Positions 52,140-61,102 are shown, numbered from the stretch's first letter. The stretch: DNA of 64,000 nt from JBHHUI01 sp965248775 (GCA_965248775.1 OZ252150.1:248001-312000), one strand, 5' to 3'. The notes: generated by a model not told the origin, from the sequence alone. Made by a program: numbers and translations.

Positions 52140-53441
52140 ATGGCTCGTAGACAAATTCTTCGTCTCGGTCTATTTCAATTTACCGCCGGCGGCTTATCGG
52201 TACTTTTTCTCGGCGTTCTGAACCGCGTCCTACGAGTCGAATTGGGTATGGACTTATTCCTGGTGAGCTTACTCATCGGAGGCGGCCATTACCTTGGCGC
52301 GCTTGTCGCAATCCCTTTCGGCTATTTCTCGGACCGCCATCGTATTGCTGGTTACCGCAGGACGGCATATATCATTCTCGGTGCGCTGGTAACAGCGCTA
52401 GTGTTTGCCCTTTCTCCCTGGGTTGCGGTGAGCTTAGCGGAAGCACCAACCAGTGGCCGTATCGCTGCTGCATTTGGTTTTTTCTTGCTGGAGGGCATCT
52501 CTACATTCATCGCTGGGACGGCTTATCTGGCTCTGATCGCCGATCAGACCGAGCGCAAGGAGCGCGGACAGGCGACGGGTGTGGTTTGGACTCTGCTAAT
52601 GCTGGGGATTATCGCAACCGGCATTAGTGCTGGTCTCGCGCTGAATCAATATCGGTTCGATACCTTCGCTACGATGTTCGTTGTTGGCGCTATCGTGGCG
52701 ATTGTTTTAAGCCTGATCGCATTGTGGGCACAAGAACCGCGTGTCAACGAGCCGATCTCACCTACGACTGCCAGTTTACGCGAGGCGCTTGGTGTTGTTG
52801 CTCGCAGTCAGCACTCACGTCGCTTTGCTGCCTTTCTGCTTGTCAGCATGTTTTCCTACTTCATGCAAGACGTAATTCTCGAGCCTTTCGGAGGCGAGGT
52901 TTTTGATCTCTCTCCGGCTGAAACGACACGGTTTAATGCCTATATGGGCGTGGGTCTTATTTTCGGCATGCTATTTGGTGGCCTGCGCCTTATTCCGCAG
53001 CGTGGTAAACGCTGGGTCGCTGGTCTTGGTTGCTGGATTGTTGTCTTTGCTTTCGGCGGGTTATCTGCCAGCGGCTTCTTGAATACTGCCAGGCTGCTTC
53101 CGATTGTGATTGCATTACTCGGATTGGGTGCGGGTTTCTTCACTGTGGGCGCAGTGGCGTTGATGATGGACATGACCTCCAGTGCGCATACCGGACTATT
53201 TGTGGGCGCCTGGACACTGGTACAAGCACTCGCCAAAGGGCCGGCCTCGCTTGTAGGCGGTGCCATACAGAGTACACTCATCTCAATTGGTGCTGCTCCG
53301 GGTCAGGCTTATGGGACAGTTTTCGCATTTGAAGCCATCGGCATGCTTGTAGCGATATTGATCCTGAGTCGGGTCGTTGTGCAGGGCTTTCAACACGAAG
53401 TTGGCTCCTTTGGCAATCTGGCGGCTGAAGCAATAGAGTAA
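52140..53441 (+). CDS. PucC-like (BCD family) MFS carrier
   Basis: A 433-residue, twelve-helix MFS protein of the bacteriochlorophyll delivery (BCD/PucC) family: LGLFQFTAGGLSVLFLGVLN, AIPFGYFSDRHRIAGYRRT and FSYFMQDVILEPFGGEVFDL match PucC/LhaA proteins. In phototrophs they help assemble light-harvesting complexes; no chlorophyll or reaction-centre gene is in this window. Family members also occur in non-phototrophic Chloroflexota, so here it could be a retained or repurposed carrier. It begins 72 bp after copC. Confidence 0.85.
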   Translation: MARRQILRLGLFQFTAGGLSVLFLGVLNRVLRVELGMDLFLVSLLIGGGHYLGALVAIPFGYFSDRHRIAGYRRTAYIILGALVTALVFALSPWVAVSLAEAPTSGRIAAAFGFFLLEGISTFIAGTAYLALIADQTERKERGQATGVVWTLLMLGIIATGISAGLALNQYRFDTFATMFVVGAIVAIVLSLIALWAQEPRVNEPISPTTASLREALGVVARSQHSRRFAAFLLVSMFSYFMQDVILEPFGGEVFDLSPAETTRFNAYMGVGLIFGMLFGGLRLIPQRGKRWVAGLGCWIVVFAFGGLSASGFLNTARLLPIVIALLGLGAGFFTVGAVALMMDMTSSAHTGLFVGAWTLVQALAKGPASLVGGAIQSTLISIGAAPGQAYGTVFAFEAIGMLVAILILSRVVVQGFQHEVGSFGNLAAEAIE

Positions 53442-53911
53442 CCTGTCACTTTGCTCTCTTCGACTGTTCATCGGAACAAGAGTAAATAACGACTCGAAAC
53501 GAATTTGTCGTGTCCGGGCATTTTGTGAAGCGGTCTGGTGCACCCTAACTGAGTCTACGCACGTGCTGCCTCGCGCGATCTTCAGTTGATGTTTAAGAAG
53601 CGCACAGACAATATCTCCTTAATCTCAACTCAGATCTCCTTCTTTCTTTGCAAGCATGTAAGTGTTTAGGTCCTAGCCCACTGCACTGGCGACAAGCAAG
53701 CTCCGCTGCTAATATTTCTCAGGCTCCCGCACGTTCCGTTGGATTTCAATGGCATCAAATTACTGGGCATGCAGGTGCTTCTTTTCCGCTTTTGAGTTGC
53801 AAGAAGCTCTCGGGAACTCCAAACAAGCTAACTGAATTATGATGGAAGCTCCGCTTTTATCTGCGGCAATCCGCATTCTCTGCGCCTTTGCGTTTTGGCA
53901 TTGAATTTGAT
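53442..53911. other. Non-coding gap before the kinase gene
   Basis: About 470 bp with no gene. Its right end contains CTGCGGCAATCCGCATTC and CTCTGCGCCTTTGCG, which resemble short dispersed repeats seen in environmental bacterial genomes; I did not find a second copy here. It marks the border between conserved genes and the accessory region that follows. Confidence 0.4.
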
Positions 53912-54721
53912 ATGGAAGACCTGATCGAAAAGCAGGTAGGTTCCTACCTTATCGTAGAAATGCTGGGGGAAGGCGGCATGTCCACCGTCTACAAGGCCTT
54001 CCAAGCGCGCCTGGAACGTTACGTGGCCTTGAAGTTCGTGCGCCCCAAACTCACCTCCGAAGAAGACTTCTTGCAGCGTTTCGAGCGGGAAGCCAAACTA
54101 CTGGCGAGGCTTAACCATGCCAACATCGTCACCATCTTCGACTTCGGGGAACTGGAGGAGCGCCTCTACCTGGTGATGGAATATGTCGAAGGCTCCAGCC
54201 TCAAGGAGTGGTTGGCTGAGGAAGGTCGCCGCACGCTGCAGCAAGCCCTGCCGATCGTGCGCCAGGTGAGCGCGGCGCTGGAGCACGCGCATTCGCAGGG
54301 CATCATCCACCGGGATGTGAAACCGGCCAATGTGATGCTCACCCCGGACGGGCGGGCGTTGCTGAGTGATTTTGGCATCTCGAAGCTGCTGGCATTCGAG
54401 GGAGAGGGCACGCAAACAGGGGATTTGATGGGTACGCCGGCCTACATGCCGCCGGAACAAATCATGACCGAGGTTGGGGAGATCGGCCCGGCCAGCGACG
54501 TGTACTCGCTCGGGATGGTTGTGTATGAGCTGCTGACCGGAGAGCTGCCTATCGGGGGGCAGACCCCAGTGGAAGCCATGTTCAAGCGTTTGCAAGAGCC
54601 ACCCCGGCCGGCGCGGGAGATCGTGCCGGAATTATCCGAGGCCGTGGAGGCAGTGCTCCAGAAAGCCCTGTCGCGGGAACCCAGCGAGCGGTACGCACGC
54701 CGGATTTTCTGCAGGCCTTAG
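53912..54721 (+). CDS. Fragment: Ser/Thr protein kinase domain
   Basis: About 269 residues. Gly-rich loop LGEGGMSTVYKA, Lys in YVALKFVRPK, catalytic loop HRDVKPANVML, DFG and the APE-like MPPEQ motif are complete, so a free kinase could be made. ATG 53912 was chosen; a TTG at 53888 extends it. The end ARRIFCRP is a frameshift tail. Confidence 0.75.
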   Translation: MEDLIEKQVGSYLIVEMLGEGGMSTVYKAFQARLERYVALKFVRPKLTSEEDFLQRFEREAKLLARLNHANIVTIFDFGELEERLYLVMEYVEGSSLKEWLAEEGRRTLQQALPIVRQVSAALEHAHSQGIIHRDVKPANVMLTPDGRALLSDFGISKLLAFEGEGTQTGDLMGTPAYMPPEQIMTEVGEIGPASDVYSLGMVVYELLTGELPIGGQTPVEAMFKRLQEPPRPAREIVPELSEAVEAVLQKALSREPSERYARRIFCRP

Positions 54722-54756
54722 AAGGGGCGCTTGCACCAGCAGCAGTCCAGGAGCGG

Positions 54757-55068
54757 GTGGATACCGTGCCGGAATGGTGGCCGGTGCAGGCACTAGACCT
54801 CAGCCCGACCCCCGGGGAGCCGCCCTACAAGGGCTTGCAGTTCTTCGACGTGGAGGACACCGGGCTGTTCTTTGGGCGCGAAAAGCTGACCGCGCAACTG
54901 CTGGAGCGAATCCGAAGCGAGCGTTTTCTGGCGGTGGTGGGCGCCTCCGGCAGTGGCAAATCGTCCCTCGTGCGAGCGGGATTGGTCGTTGCACTCCAGG
55001 CAGGGAAGCTGGGAGAGGAATTCAGCTGGCGCACCCACATCTTCACCCCCACGGCGCACCCGTTATAG
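54757..55068 (+). CDS. Fragment: STAND P-loop segment
   Basis: About 103 residues from the middle of the broken gene, with DTGLFFGREKLTAQLLERIR and the P-loop GASGSGKSSLVRAG. It is ended by the in-frame TAG at 55066. Start codon is not real; the segment continues the kinase frame after the first indel. Confidence 0.6.
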   Translation: MDTVPEWWPVQALDLSPTPGEPPYKGLQFFDVEDTGLFFGREKLTAQLLERIRSERFLAVVGASGSGKSSLVRAGLVVALQAGKLGEEFSWRTHIFTPTAHPL

Positions 55069-55104
55069 GCCCTGGCTGCTAGCCTGACGCGGGATGGGGA
55101 TTCT

Positions 55105-58100
55105 GTGCTGCCGACCGCCAACCTGACGGACGACCTGAAGGCCGATGCACGCAGCCTGCGCTTGTGGGCTCGCAAGAACGTCGCAGAGGGGGAGCACTTG
55201 CTGCTGGTGGTCGACCAGTTTGAAGAGCTGTTCACGCTGTGCCGGGATGTCGAAGAACGTGGGGCATTTATCGACAACCTGCTCACTGCTGCCGGCACAC
55301 TCTCTCACTCTGAAGGAGAGGGCCGGAGTGGGGGTGAGCGCCCTATCACCATTGTCGTCACACTGCGCGCTGACTTCTACCACCTTTGTGCTCAACACGA
55401 GGGGCTGCGCGAAGCGCTGGAGTGCCACCAGGCCTACATCGGTCCGATGGATCCTCAAGAACTGCGCCGGGCGATCGAAGCCCCGGCAAAAGAGAGTGGT
55501 TGGGAATTTGAGCCGGGACTGGCAGGGCTGTTTTTGGCAGATGTGGGCGCGGATGGCGCCACGCTCCCGGAACCAGGCGCGCTCCCGTTGCTCTCGCATG
55601 CCTTGCTCGAGACCTGGCGCCGTCGGCGCGGCAGCACGCTCACCTTGGGCGGCTACGCCGAAGCGGGCGGTGTGCGCGGCGCGATTGCGCGCACAGCGGA
55701 GCGTGTCTACCAGGGCATGGATGCGACCGGGCAGGTGATCACCCGGCGGATATTCCTGCGGCTGACGGAGCTTGGGGAAGGCACGCAGGACACCCGTCGG
55801 CGGGCCGCATTGGAGGAGTTGTTCAGCAGCGCGGAAGAGCGGCCCGAGGTAGAGAGTGTGCTGCGCACGCTGGCGGACGCCCGGCTGGTGACCACACGCA
55901 AAGAGAGTGTAGATGTAGCCCTTGAAGCCCTCATCCGCGAGTGGCCCACGTTGCGGGAGTGGCTGGAGCAGGACCGCGAGGGTTTGCGGGTGCATCGTCA
56001 CCTGACAGAAGCCGCTCTGGAGTGGGAGCGCTTGGAGCGCGAGCCCGGCGAGTTGTATCGGGGAGCGCGACTGACGCAGGCCCGGGAGTGGGCACAAGTG
56101 GATGAGGCCGAGATGAGCGCCGGGGAGCGCGAGTTTCTGACTGCCAGCCAGGAGGCGCTCGAATCTGCTGAGGGTGAAGAAGAGGCTGTCCGGCAGCGGG
56201 AGCTGGAGCAGGCCAACAGATTAGCAGATGAACAGCGAAAACGCGCAGATGAGCAGGAACGTGCTGCCCAACGAATGCGCACAAGGAACCGAATCATTAC
56301 AATAATTGGAATATTAGCCATTGCGGTTGCCACTGTCGCCGCCTTCTTCTGGTACGAAGCGCAACAGCAAACCAGAATTGCCAGGGCAGGGGAATTATCC
56401 GCCCTGGCAATTACACAACTAGACCCTCAGCTCGCTCTAGGTTTGCTGCTCGCCGTCGAAGCTTTCAAAATCGTCGATACGCCCCAAACCCGCCAGGCAC
56501 TGTTATCAGCTCGGCAGCATGATCCCAGCCTGGCCTGGTTTCTCCGTGGACACACAGATCGGGTATTCAGCGTGGCCTGGTCGGGGGACGGCCGCCTGGC
56601 TTCCGCCTCCGCCGATAACACTGTCATCGTGTGGGACCCTTCGATTTCGCTCGGTGCAGACCTGGAAAGCAGGCAGCCCACCCAGACCCTTCGAGGGCAC
56701 CTAGATTGGGTCAATGGCGTGGCCTGGTCGGGAGATGGCCGCCTGGCCTCCGCTTCAAGGGACAACACTGTCATCGTGTGGGACCTGGAAAGCGGTCTGC
56801 CAGCCCAAACCTTGCAGGGGCACACAGATTGGGTCAATGGCGTAGCCTGGTCGGGAGACGGCCGATTGGCCTCTGCTTCAATGGACGACACTGTCATAGT
56901 ATGGGACCTGGAAAGCGGTCTGCCCGCCCAAACCCTGGAGGGGCACACAAGTTGGGTCAATGGCGTGGCCTGGTCGGGAGATGGCCGCCTGGCCTCTGCC
57001 TCAAAGGACAAAACAATCATCGTGTGGGACTTGGATAGCGTTTTGCCTTGCCAAAGCTTGCATGGTCACACTCTCACGGTCGAGAGCGTGGCCTGGTCGG
57101 GAGAGGGTCGCCTGGCTTCCGCCTCAACCGATATAACCATCATCATATGGGATCTGGATAGCGGTCTGCATGTCCAGAGTCTCCAGGGATACACTCGTAG
57201 TGTCGAGAGCGTGGCTTGGTCGCGGGACGGCCGCCTGACCTCCGCCTCATTGGATAACACTGTCATCATGTGGGACCTGAAAAGCGGCCAGCCTGTCCAG
57301 AGTCTACACAGACACACTCACGGGGTCGCGAGTATGTCCTGGTCGGGGGATGGCCGCCTGGCCTCCGCTTCAGGAGACAACACTGTCATCGTATGGGACC
57401 TGGAAAACGGTCTGCCAGCCCAAACCTTGCAGGGGCACACAGATTGGGTCAATGGCGTAGCCTGGTCGGGAGACGGCCGATTGGCCTCTGCTTCAAGGGA
57501 CGACACTGTCATAGTATGGGACCTGGAAAGCGGTCTGCCCGCCCAAACCCTGGAGGGGCACACAAGTTGGGTCAATGGCGTGGCCTGGTCGGGAGATGGC
57601 CGCCTGGCCTCCGCCTCAGCGGATAACACTGTCATCGTGTGGGACTTGGTAAGCGGTCAGTCCACCCAAATCCTCCAGGGACATACAAGATGGATCCAGA
57701 GCGTGGCCTGGTCGGCGGACGGCCGCCTGGCCTCCGCCTCATCGGACGACACTGTAATCTTGTGGGACCTGGAAAGCGGTCAGCCCGCCCAAACCCTCCA
57801 GGGACACACAGATCAGGTCTTGAGCATAGCCTGGTCGGGAGAGAGTCGCTTGGCATCAGCCTCAGAGGACAATACAGTCATCGTGTGGGATCTGGAAAGC
57901 GGTCAGCCCGCCCAAACCCTCCAGGGACACACAGATCAGGTCTTGAGCATAGCCTGGTCGGGAGAGAGTCGCTTGGCATCAGCCTCAGAGGATAACACTA
58001 TCATCGTATGGGACTTGGAGAGCGGTCAGCCTGCCCAGACCCTGCGTAGGCACACAGATGTTGTCACTGATGTGGCCTGGTCCTGGGACGGCCGCCTGGC

Positions 58101-58533
58101 CTCCGCGTCATTGGATAACACTGTCATCGTGTGGGAAACCCGTCCTGAGGTGTTGATCGCTCAAAATTGCAGCAGAGCTTTGCGCAACTTAACCCAGGAA
58201 GAGTGGACGCAGTATATCGCCTGGAGAGAGTATGAGCGCACCTGCCCACAGTGGCCTGGGGGTAAGGGCATACGGTCTTTACGTCCGTTAGGGTGGATAA
58301 AAGACAATCTTTTGAACAAAAAAATAATCGCTGACAACATTAAGCCATCGAATATCTCGATGGCTTTTTTGTTTGGGACGCTTTTGGGACGGTTAAGGGC
58401 TAAATTGAGGAAAACCTTAAAGGAGGTTCAAAATGTATCGACGCTCGAAGAAGAATGCAATGAAAAAGAATATCACGATCGCGATGGTCATCGGCTTAGT
58501 CATGCTTACAGGATGTGCCACCGTACCCCCTGA
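55105..58533 (+). CDS. Fragment: STAND C-terminal part, membrane helix and WD40 repeats
   Basis: A frame of 1142 residues in the same phase as the previous fragment, beyond the TAG. It holds Walker B VVDQFEELF, an arginine-rich winged-helix-like region, a membrane helix (IITIIGILAIAVATVAAFFW) and 13 WD40 repeats. It reads through the terminator at 58342-58370 and overlaps the next gene by 101 bp, which indicates that the normal stop (about 58265) was lost. Confidence 0.65.
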   Translation: MLPTANLTDDLKADARSLRLWARKNVAEGEHLLLVVDQFEELFTLCRDVEERGAFIDNLLTAAGTLSHSEGEGRSGGERPITIVVTLRADFYHLCAQHEGLREALECHQAYIGPMDPQELRRAIEAPAKESGWEFEPGLAGLFLADVGADGATLPEPGALPLLSHALLETWRRRRGSTLTLGGYAEAGGVRGAIARTAERVYQGMDATGQVITRRIFLRLTELGEGTQDTRRRAALEELFSSAEERPEVESVLRTLADARLVTTRKESVDVALEALIREWPTLREWLEQDREGLRVHRHLTEAALEWERLEREPGELYRGARLTQAREWAQVDEAEMSAGEREFLTASQEALESAEGEEEAVRQRELEQANRLADEQRKRADEQERAAQRMRTRNRIITIIGILAIAVATVAAFFWYEAQQQTRIARAGELSALAITQLDPQLALGLLLAVEAFKIVDTPQTRQALLSARQHDPSLAWFLRGHTDRVFSVAWSGDGRLASASADNTVIVWDPSISLGADLESRQPTQTLRGHLDWVNGVAWSGDGRLASASRDNTVIVWDLESGLPAQTLQGHTDWVNGVAWSGDGRLASASMDDTVIVWDLESGLPAQTLEGHTSWVNGVAWSGDGRLASASKDKTIIVWDLDSVLPCQSLHGHTLTVESVAWSGEGRLASASTDITIIIWDLDSGLHVQSLQGYTRSVESVAWSRDGRLTSASLDNTVIMWDLKSGQPVQSLHRHTHGVASMSWSGDGRLASASGDNTVIVWDLENGLPAQTLQGHTDWVNGVAWSGDGRLASASRDDTVIVWDLESGLPAQTLEGHTSWVNGVAWSGDGRLASASADNTVIVWDLVSGQSTQILQGHTRWIQSVAWSADGRLASASSDDTVILWDLESGQPAQTLQGHTDQVLSIAWSGESRLASASEDNTVIVWDLESGQPAQTLQGHTDQVLSIAWSGESRLASASEDNTIIVWDLESGQPAQTLRRHTDVVTDVAWSWDGRLASASLDNTVIVWETRPEVLIAQNCSRALRNLTQEEWTQYIAWREYERTCPQWPGGKGIRSLRPLGWIKDNLLNKKIIADNIKPSNISMAFLFGTLLGRLRAKLRKTLKEVQNVSTLEEECNEKEYHDRDGHRLSHAYRMCHRTP
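56520..58140 (+). repeat. 13 WD40 units with near-identical DNA repeats
   Basis: Thirteen units of about 41 residues (123 bp), each with HTDWVNGVAWSGDGRLASAS-type blades; unit 1 carries a longer loop. 56794-57002 and 57409-57617 (615 bp or five units apart) differ at about two positions. 57769-57868 and 57892-57991 are a tandem duplication with no difference noticed. Blade variation is focused on a few surface positions. This indicates recent unit duplication or gene conversion. Confidence 0.85.
58342..58370 (+). terminator. Rho-independent terminator of the WD40 gene
   Basis: AAGCCATCGA (58342-58351), loop ATATC, TCGATGGCTT (58357-58366) and TTTT. A perfect 10 bp stem with T-tract, lying inside the present reading frame, shows that the native gene ended upstream. 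Confidence 0.88.
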
Positions 58534-58981
58534 CACAGGGGAAGCACAGGCTGAGGAAGTCGAGGCGGGGACAAACAGGGCAAGCAGCTCAACTTCTGTA
58601 ACCACACCAGACGGCGATGAAGTTGGTGAATCGGTACTTGAACGGGCAACTGAAGGGATCACAATGAAAATCGACTTTTGTTGTGTGTCGCCTGGCAATG
58701 CCTATACGGCATGGTGGCTGATCGGCGACGTTGAACTTCCAATGAGCTCGGTCAAGACGAGCTTGGCAACGGGTTTTGTCGCAGACAGTGAGGCGCTCGA
58801 TCTCGAGCTAACTCTCGATGCAGGCCCGGATGGAATCCCAGACCCGTATGACGGCATCAGGATCGCAGTTCTCGATCATGGACCGGACACCGGTAACCCA
58901 CTGCAACTCACCACCTCCAGCGGGGGCTGCGCGTCCGGGATGTGCCCGCTGGTTTTTAGGATATCCCACGCTGCACCTTAG
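58433..58981 (+). CDS. Small lipoprotein of unknown function
   Basis: A 182-residue lipoprotein. A basic N-terminus, then IGLVMLTGCATV with the lipidation Cys about residue 28. Ser/Thr/acidic linker (about 34-70), then a domain with DFCCVSPGNAYTAWWLIGDVEL, LDAGPDGIPDPYDGIRIAV and SGGCASGMCPLVFRI; five cysteines may form disulfides. AAAGGAGG lies about 6 nt before ATG 58433, a strong site supporting this start over ATG 58460. No family is recognised. It stands alone after the terminator at 58342. Confidence 0.75.
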   Translation: MYRRSKKNAMKKNITIAMVIGLVMLTGCATVPPDTGEAQAEEVEAGTNRASSSTSVTTPDGDEVGESVLERATEGITMKIDFCCVSPGNAYTAWWLIGDVELPMSSVKTSLATGFVADSEALDLELTLDAGPDGIPDPYDGIRIAVLDHGPDTGNPLQLTTSSGGCASGMCPLVFRISHAAP

Positions 58982-59160
58982 AGATGTCGTCAGCCGCTAA
59001 CGGATCCTGTTTGCCGCTGCACCCCGGACTTGTGTATTTTTTAGGCTACTCCAGAAGGCTTGGTCGAAGAAAAACCTGCAAAGGTGTGGAACGTCAAAGT
59101 GCCAGAAATTGCTCCACGTTCCATCAACGAGAAAATCATACGCTTATCTAAAAGGAGAAT

Positions 59161-59532
59161 ATGATGAATCACAAGAAACTACTACCGACAATCCTTGGAT
59201 TAGGGATTGTTTTGCTACTCCTAGCCTCATGTGCTTCGCCCTCCCCAGCTACTACTCTTGAATTCCCGACCGGAAAATTTGTGAATGAGGATATACACCG
59301 GGCATTCCAGTTCAATGAAGATGGTACTTGGGACTTCTTTTATATCAACTTGGAGGTACCGGCGCTCAATGGAACGTACAGTGTAGATGGGGATCTCTAC
59401 ACAGATACGTCTTCTAACTATGCGCCATGCCCAGATCCCGCAACATACACATGGACCTATGATGGCGACAACTTAACCTTTCAGTTGTTTGACGATGACT
59501 GTGCTCGACTTTGTACGTTTCAAGTAGAGTAA
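59161..59532 (+). pseudogene. Small lipoprotein gene split by an IS element
   Basis: MMNHKKLLPTILGLGIVLLLL then LASCAS, with Cys about residue 24 lipidated, begins a lipocalin-like small protein (FPTGKFVNEDIHRAFQFNED, LNGTYSVDGDLY, YDGDNLTFQLFDDD). After codon 114 the frame enters the IS at 59504 and ends within it as ARLCTFQVE. Joining 59503 to 61028 continues in frame as GPRKTAYDGQTYTKSQ and stops at 61075-61077, giving 130 residues. GGAG lies at best spacing (6 nt) to the second ATG, 59164. Confidence 0.85.
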
Positions 59533-61022
59533 CAAGCCATATTTAGCAGAGAATCGAGCAATGCGCGCGGGACTTTTACGATATCGGGCTGCGACGGCGA
59601 CATGGAAAAACCACTTGCCATCGGCCAGAGTTCACGCCGCACAGTTGCGATTGCATCAGAGAATGTTGGCAAAGGTTTGGCATACCAGGCAGCCGTTCGC
59701 ACAGGGATTGGGTCATGCACATGCAACTTGTGAGCCGCCAGCGTGATCCAGGAAAACAGTCCTAGCAGCACCGGCGTGACGCGCGCGATGGCGGCATCGG
59801 ACCACTGGCGCTGTGTCTCAACTCCGAGGTGGGCGCGCACTTCTTCGAACGTGACTTCCAGCTGCCCGCGTTGTACGAACCAGGTGATGACCTGTACCGG
59901 GTCAGCCCAGCGGTCCGTGCACAGCAAAGCTTGCGGCTTGAATTTGTCCTCCGGGTCGCGGATGAGAACCCAGCGCAGCGGCACAGTGGGCATCCCGCCG
60001 TGATACCAGACCGCCGTGCCGGCGGTGATTTCTACCGTGCGTTGTTTGTTGCTGTACCAGGCGACCGTGGTCTTCGTCCAAGCCGTTTCCGGGTCGTTCA
60101 GCCGGGCTTGCAATGTGGGTAAGCGGGCCCCCTTCCAGTGACCCAGGCCCCACTGGACTGGGTGCGCCGTGGCCAGCCGAGCTGTTCGGGCTTGCGCGGC
60201 GGTGCCGGTTGATACAGGGCTGCTGCGTCCAGACGCAGACGTGTGACGACCGCCACCGGCTCGGAGAGCGACTGACAGGCATGCAGGAATTCCAGCGCGG
60301 CGTAGCTATTGTCGGCCACAAGCACCAACTTTCGGCTGGGCAACCAGCGGCGCAGCTGGAAGACCATTTGGCGCGCCCAGTCGAGTACCGTTTTATGAGC
60401 GCGCGCTTTGTCCGCATAATATCGCTGAGAAGGCGCCAACAGTGTAAACACTGGCAGCGCCCACACGCGTATCGCCCATGGAATGTGTACAAGCCACATC
60501 AGGCTGATCCAGCGCAAGCCGCTGGCCTTCACGAAGTGACCCCCGCTCGAACGCACGGCGTCGCGATAGAGGCCGCGCGCCTTGATACGACGACCCCAGC
60601 GACGTTCGATAGTTTCATCGATTCCAAACACCAAAGTCTCGTCACCGTAATCAAAGTGCTGCAAAAGCAACGCAAGCAACAATTGGCTCAACTTACGTGC
60701 CGACCAGGTCGCGCGATTGAGCACGTGGTGAAACTTCGCAAAATTACCGGCACTGCTCAGCCCCACACTTGCCGGGTACGGCAGTACTCGGTTACGCGCA
60801 GCGCAGCCGTCACCGTCCGCAAGTGCGGCGTCAGGATCGAACCGACCAGAAGCACCAGAGCTTTCCACCAAGTGCGCTTTTCGAACACTGTCGCGAAGGG
60901 CTTTAGCAAGTCTATAATGTCCGTGGGCAAGGTGAGCATTTTCCGACCTTTCTTGATCCAAAGGTCAGCTTACCTTGCCTTTCTATTTATGAGAAATCAG
61001 TCCCCAAATGTACAAAGTCGAG
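59504..61022 (-). mobile_element. IS701-like insertion sequence with 5 bp target duplication
   Basis: Ends CTCGACTTTGTAC (59504-59516) and its reverse complement (61010-61022) are inverted repeats; CTGTG flanks both sides (59499-59503 and 61023-61027). The element is 1519 bp and interrupts a lipoprotein gene. The transposase resembles DDE endonucleases of the IS701/IS4-like type (DDE_5); family assignment is by protein resemblance, and the 5 bp duplication is not the 4 bp expected for typical IS701. Its gene has two frame breaks. Confidence 0.8.
59520..60939 (-). pseudogene. Frameshifted IS701-like transposase
   Basis: Three pieces in different frames. N-terminus from ATG 60939: MLTLPTDIIDLLKPF, ending after CRTRQVWG. 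Middle (about 60765-60130): NFAKFHHVLNRATWSARKL, FGIDETIERRWGRRIKARG (catalytic Asp), VLVADNSYAALEF (second Asp). C-terminus (about 60130-59520): LNDPETAWTKTTVAWY, WFVQRGQLEVTFEEVRAHLG (catalytic Glu). The breaks lie at short G/C runs near 60761-60764 and 60129-60133, the second where the frames overlap by 16 bp. Probably inactive. Confidence 0.82.
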
Positions 61023-61027
61023 CTGTG

Positions 61028-61077
61028 GTCCTAGAAAAACTGCCTACGATGGTCAGACTTATACAAAGTCGCAGTAA
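61028..61077 (+). other. Orphaned 3' end of the split lipoprotein gene
   Basis: Reads GPRKTAYDGQTYTKSQ then TAA when joined to 59503. It has no start of its own and would not be translated in place. Confidence 0.8.
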
Positions 61078-61102
61078 TAAGCGTTAAAAAATAAGTCCAG
61101 CA

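Larger units (their letters stand above)
53912..58265 (+). pseudogene. Ser/Thr kinase-STAND-WD40 gene with several lesions
   Basis: One gene of about 1450 codons spread over two frames. In order: Ser/Thr kinase (LGEGGMSTVYKA, IIHRDVKPANVML, DFGIS), STAND NTPase (VVGASGSGKSSLVRAGL, LLVVDQFEELF), one membrane helix (about 56290-56350) and 13 WD40 units (56520-58140). A base is missing near 54696 (ERYA then TPDFLQALEG in the next frame), an in-frame TAG interrupts PL-ALAASLTRD at 55066-55068, and the tail misses its stop: a one-base change in a G5 run at 58258-58262 would restore TAA at 58263-58265. Such proteins are thought to sense ligands and signal. As present it should yield only fragments. 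Confidence 0.85.

Noticed and set aside
52140..53441. PucC-like gene as proof of phototrophy
   Set aside because: No pigment or reaction-centre gene is in the window, and the family occurs in non-phototrophs.
53442..53911. tRNA or small RNA gene in the gap before the kinase
   Set aside because: No cloverleaf, terminator or conserved RNA motif was seen.
56427..57856. Series of antisense frames over the WD40 region, repetitive in sequence
   Set aside because: They recur because the repeat DNA lacks stops on the opposite strand; no start signals or family resemblance.
56520..58140. Regularly spaced repeats as a CRISPR array
   Set aside because: Units are 123 bp, coding throughout, with no short repeat/variable spacer pattern and no cas genes.
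60098..60113. Programmed frameshift in the IS701-like transposase
   Set aside because: A second break near 60765 and the lack of a recognised slippery site in a family that normally uses one frame make decay more likely.
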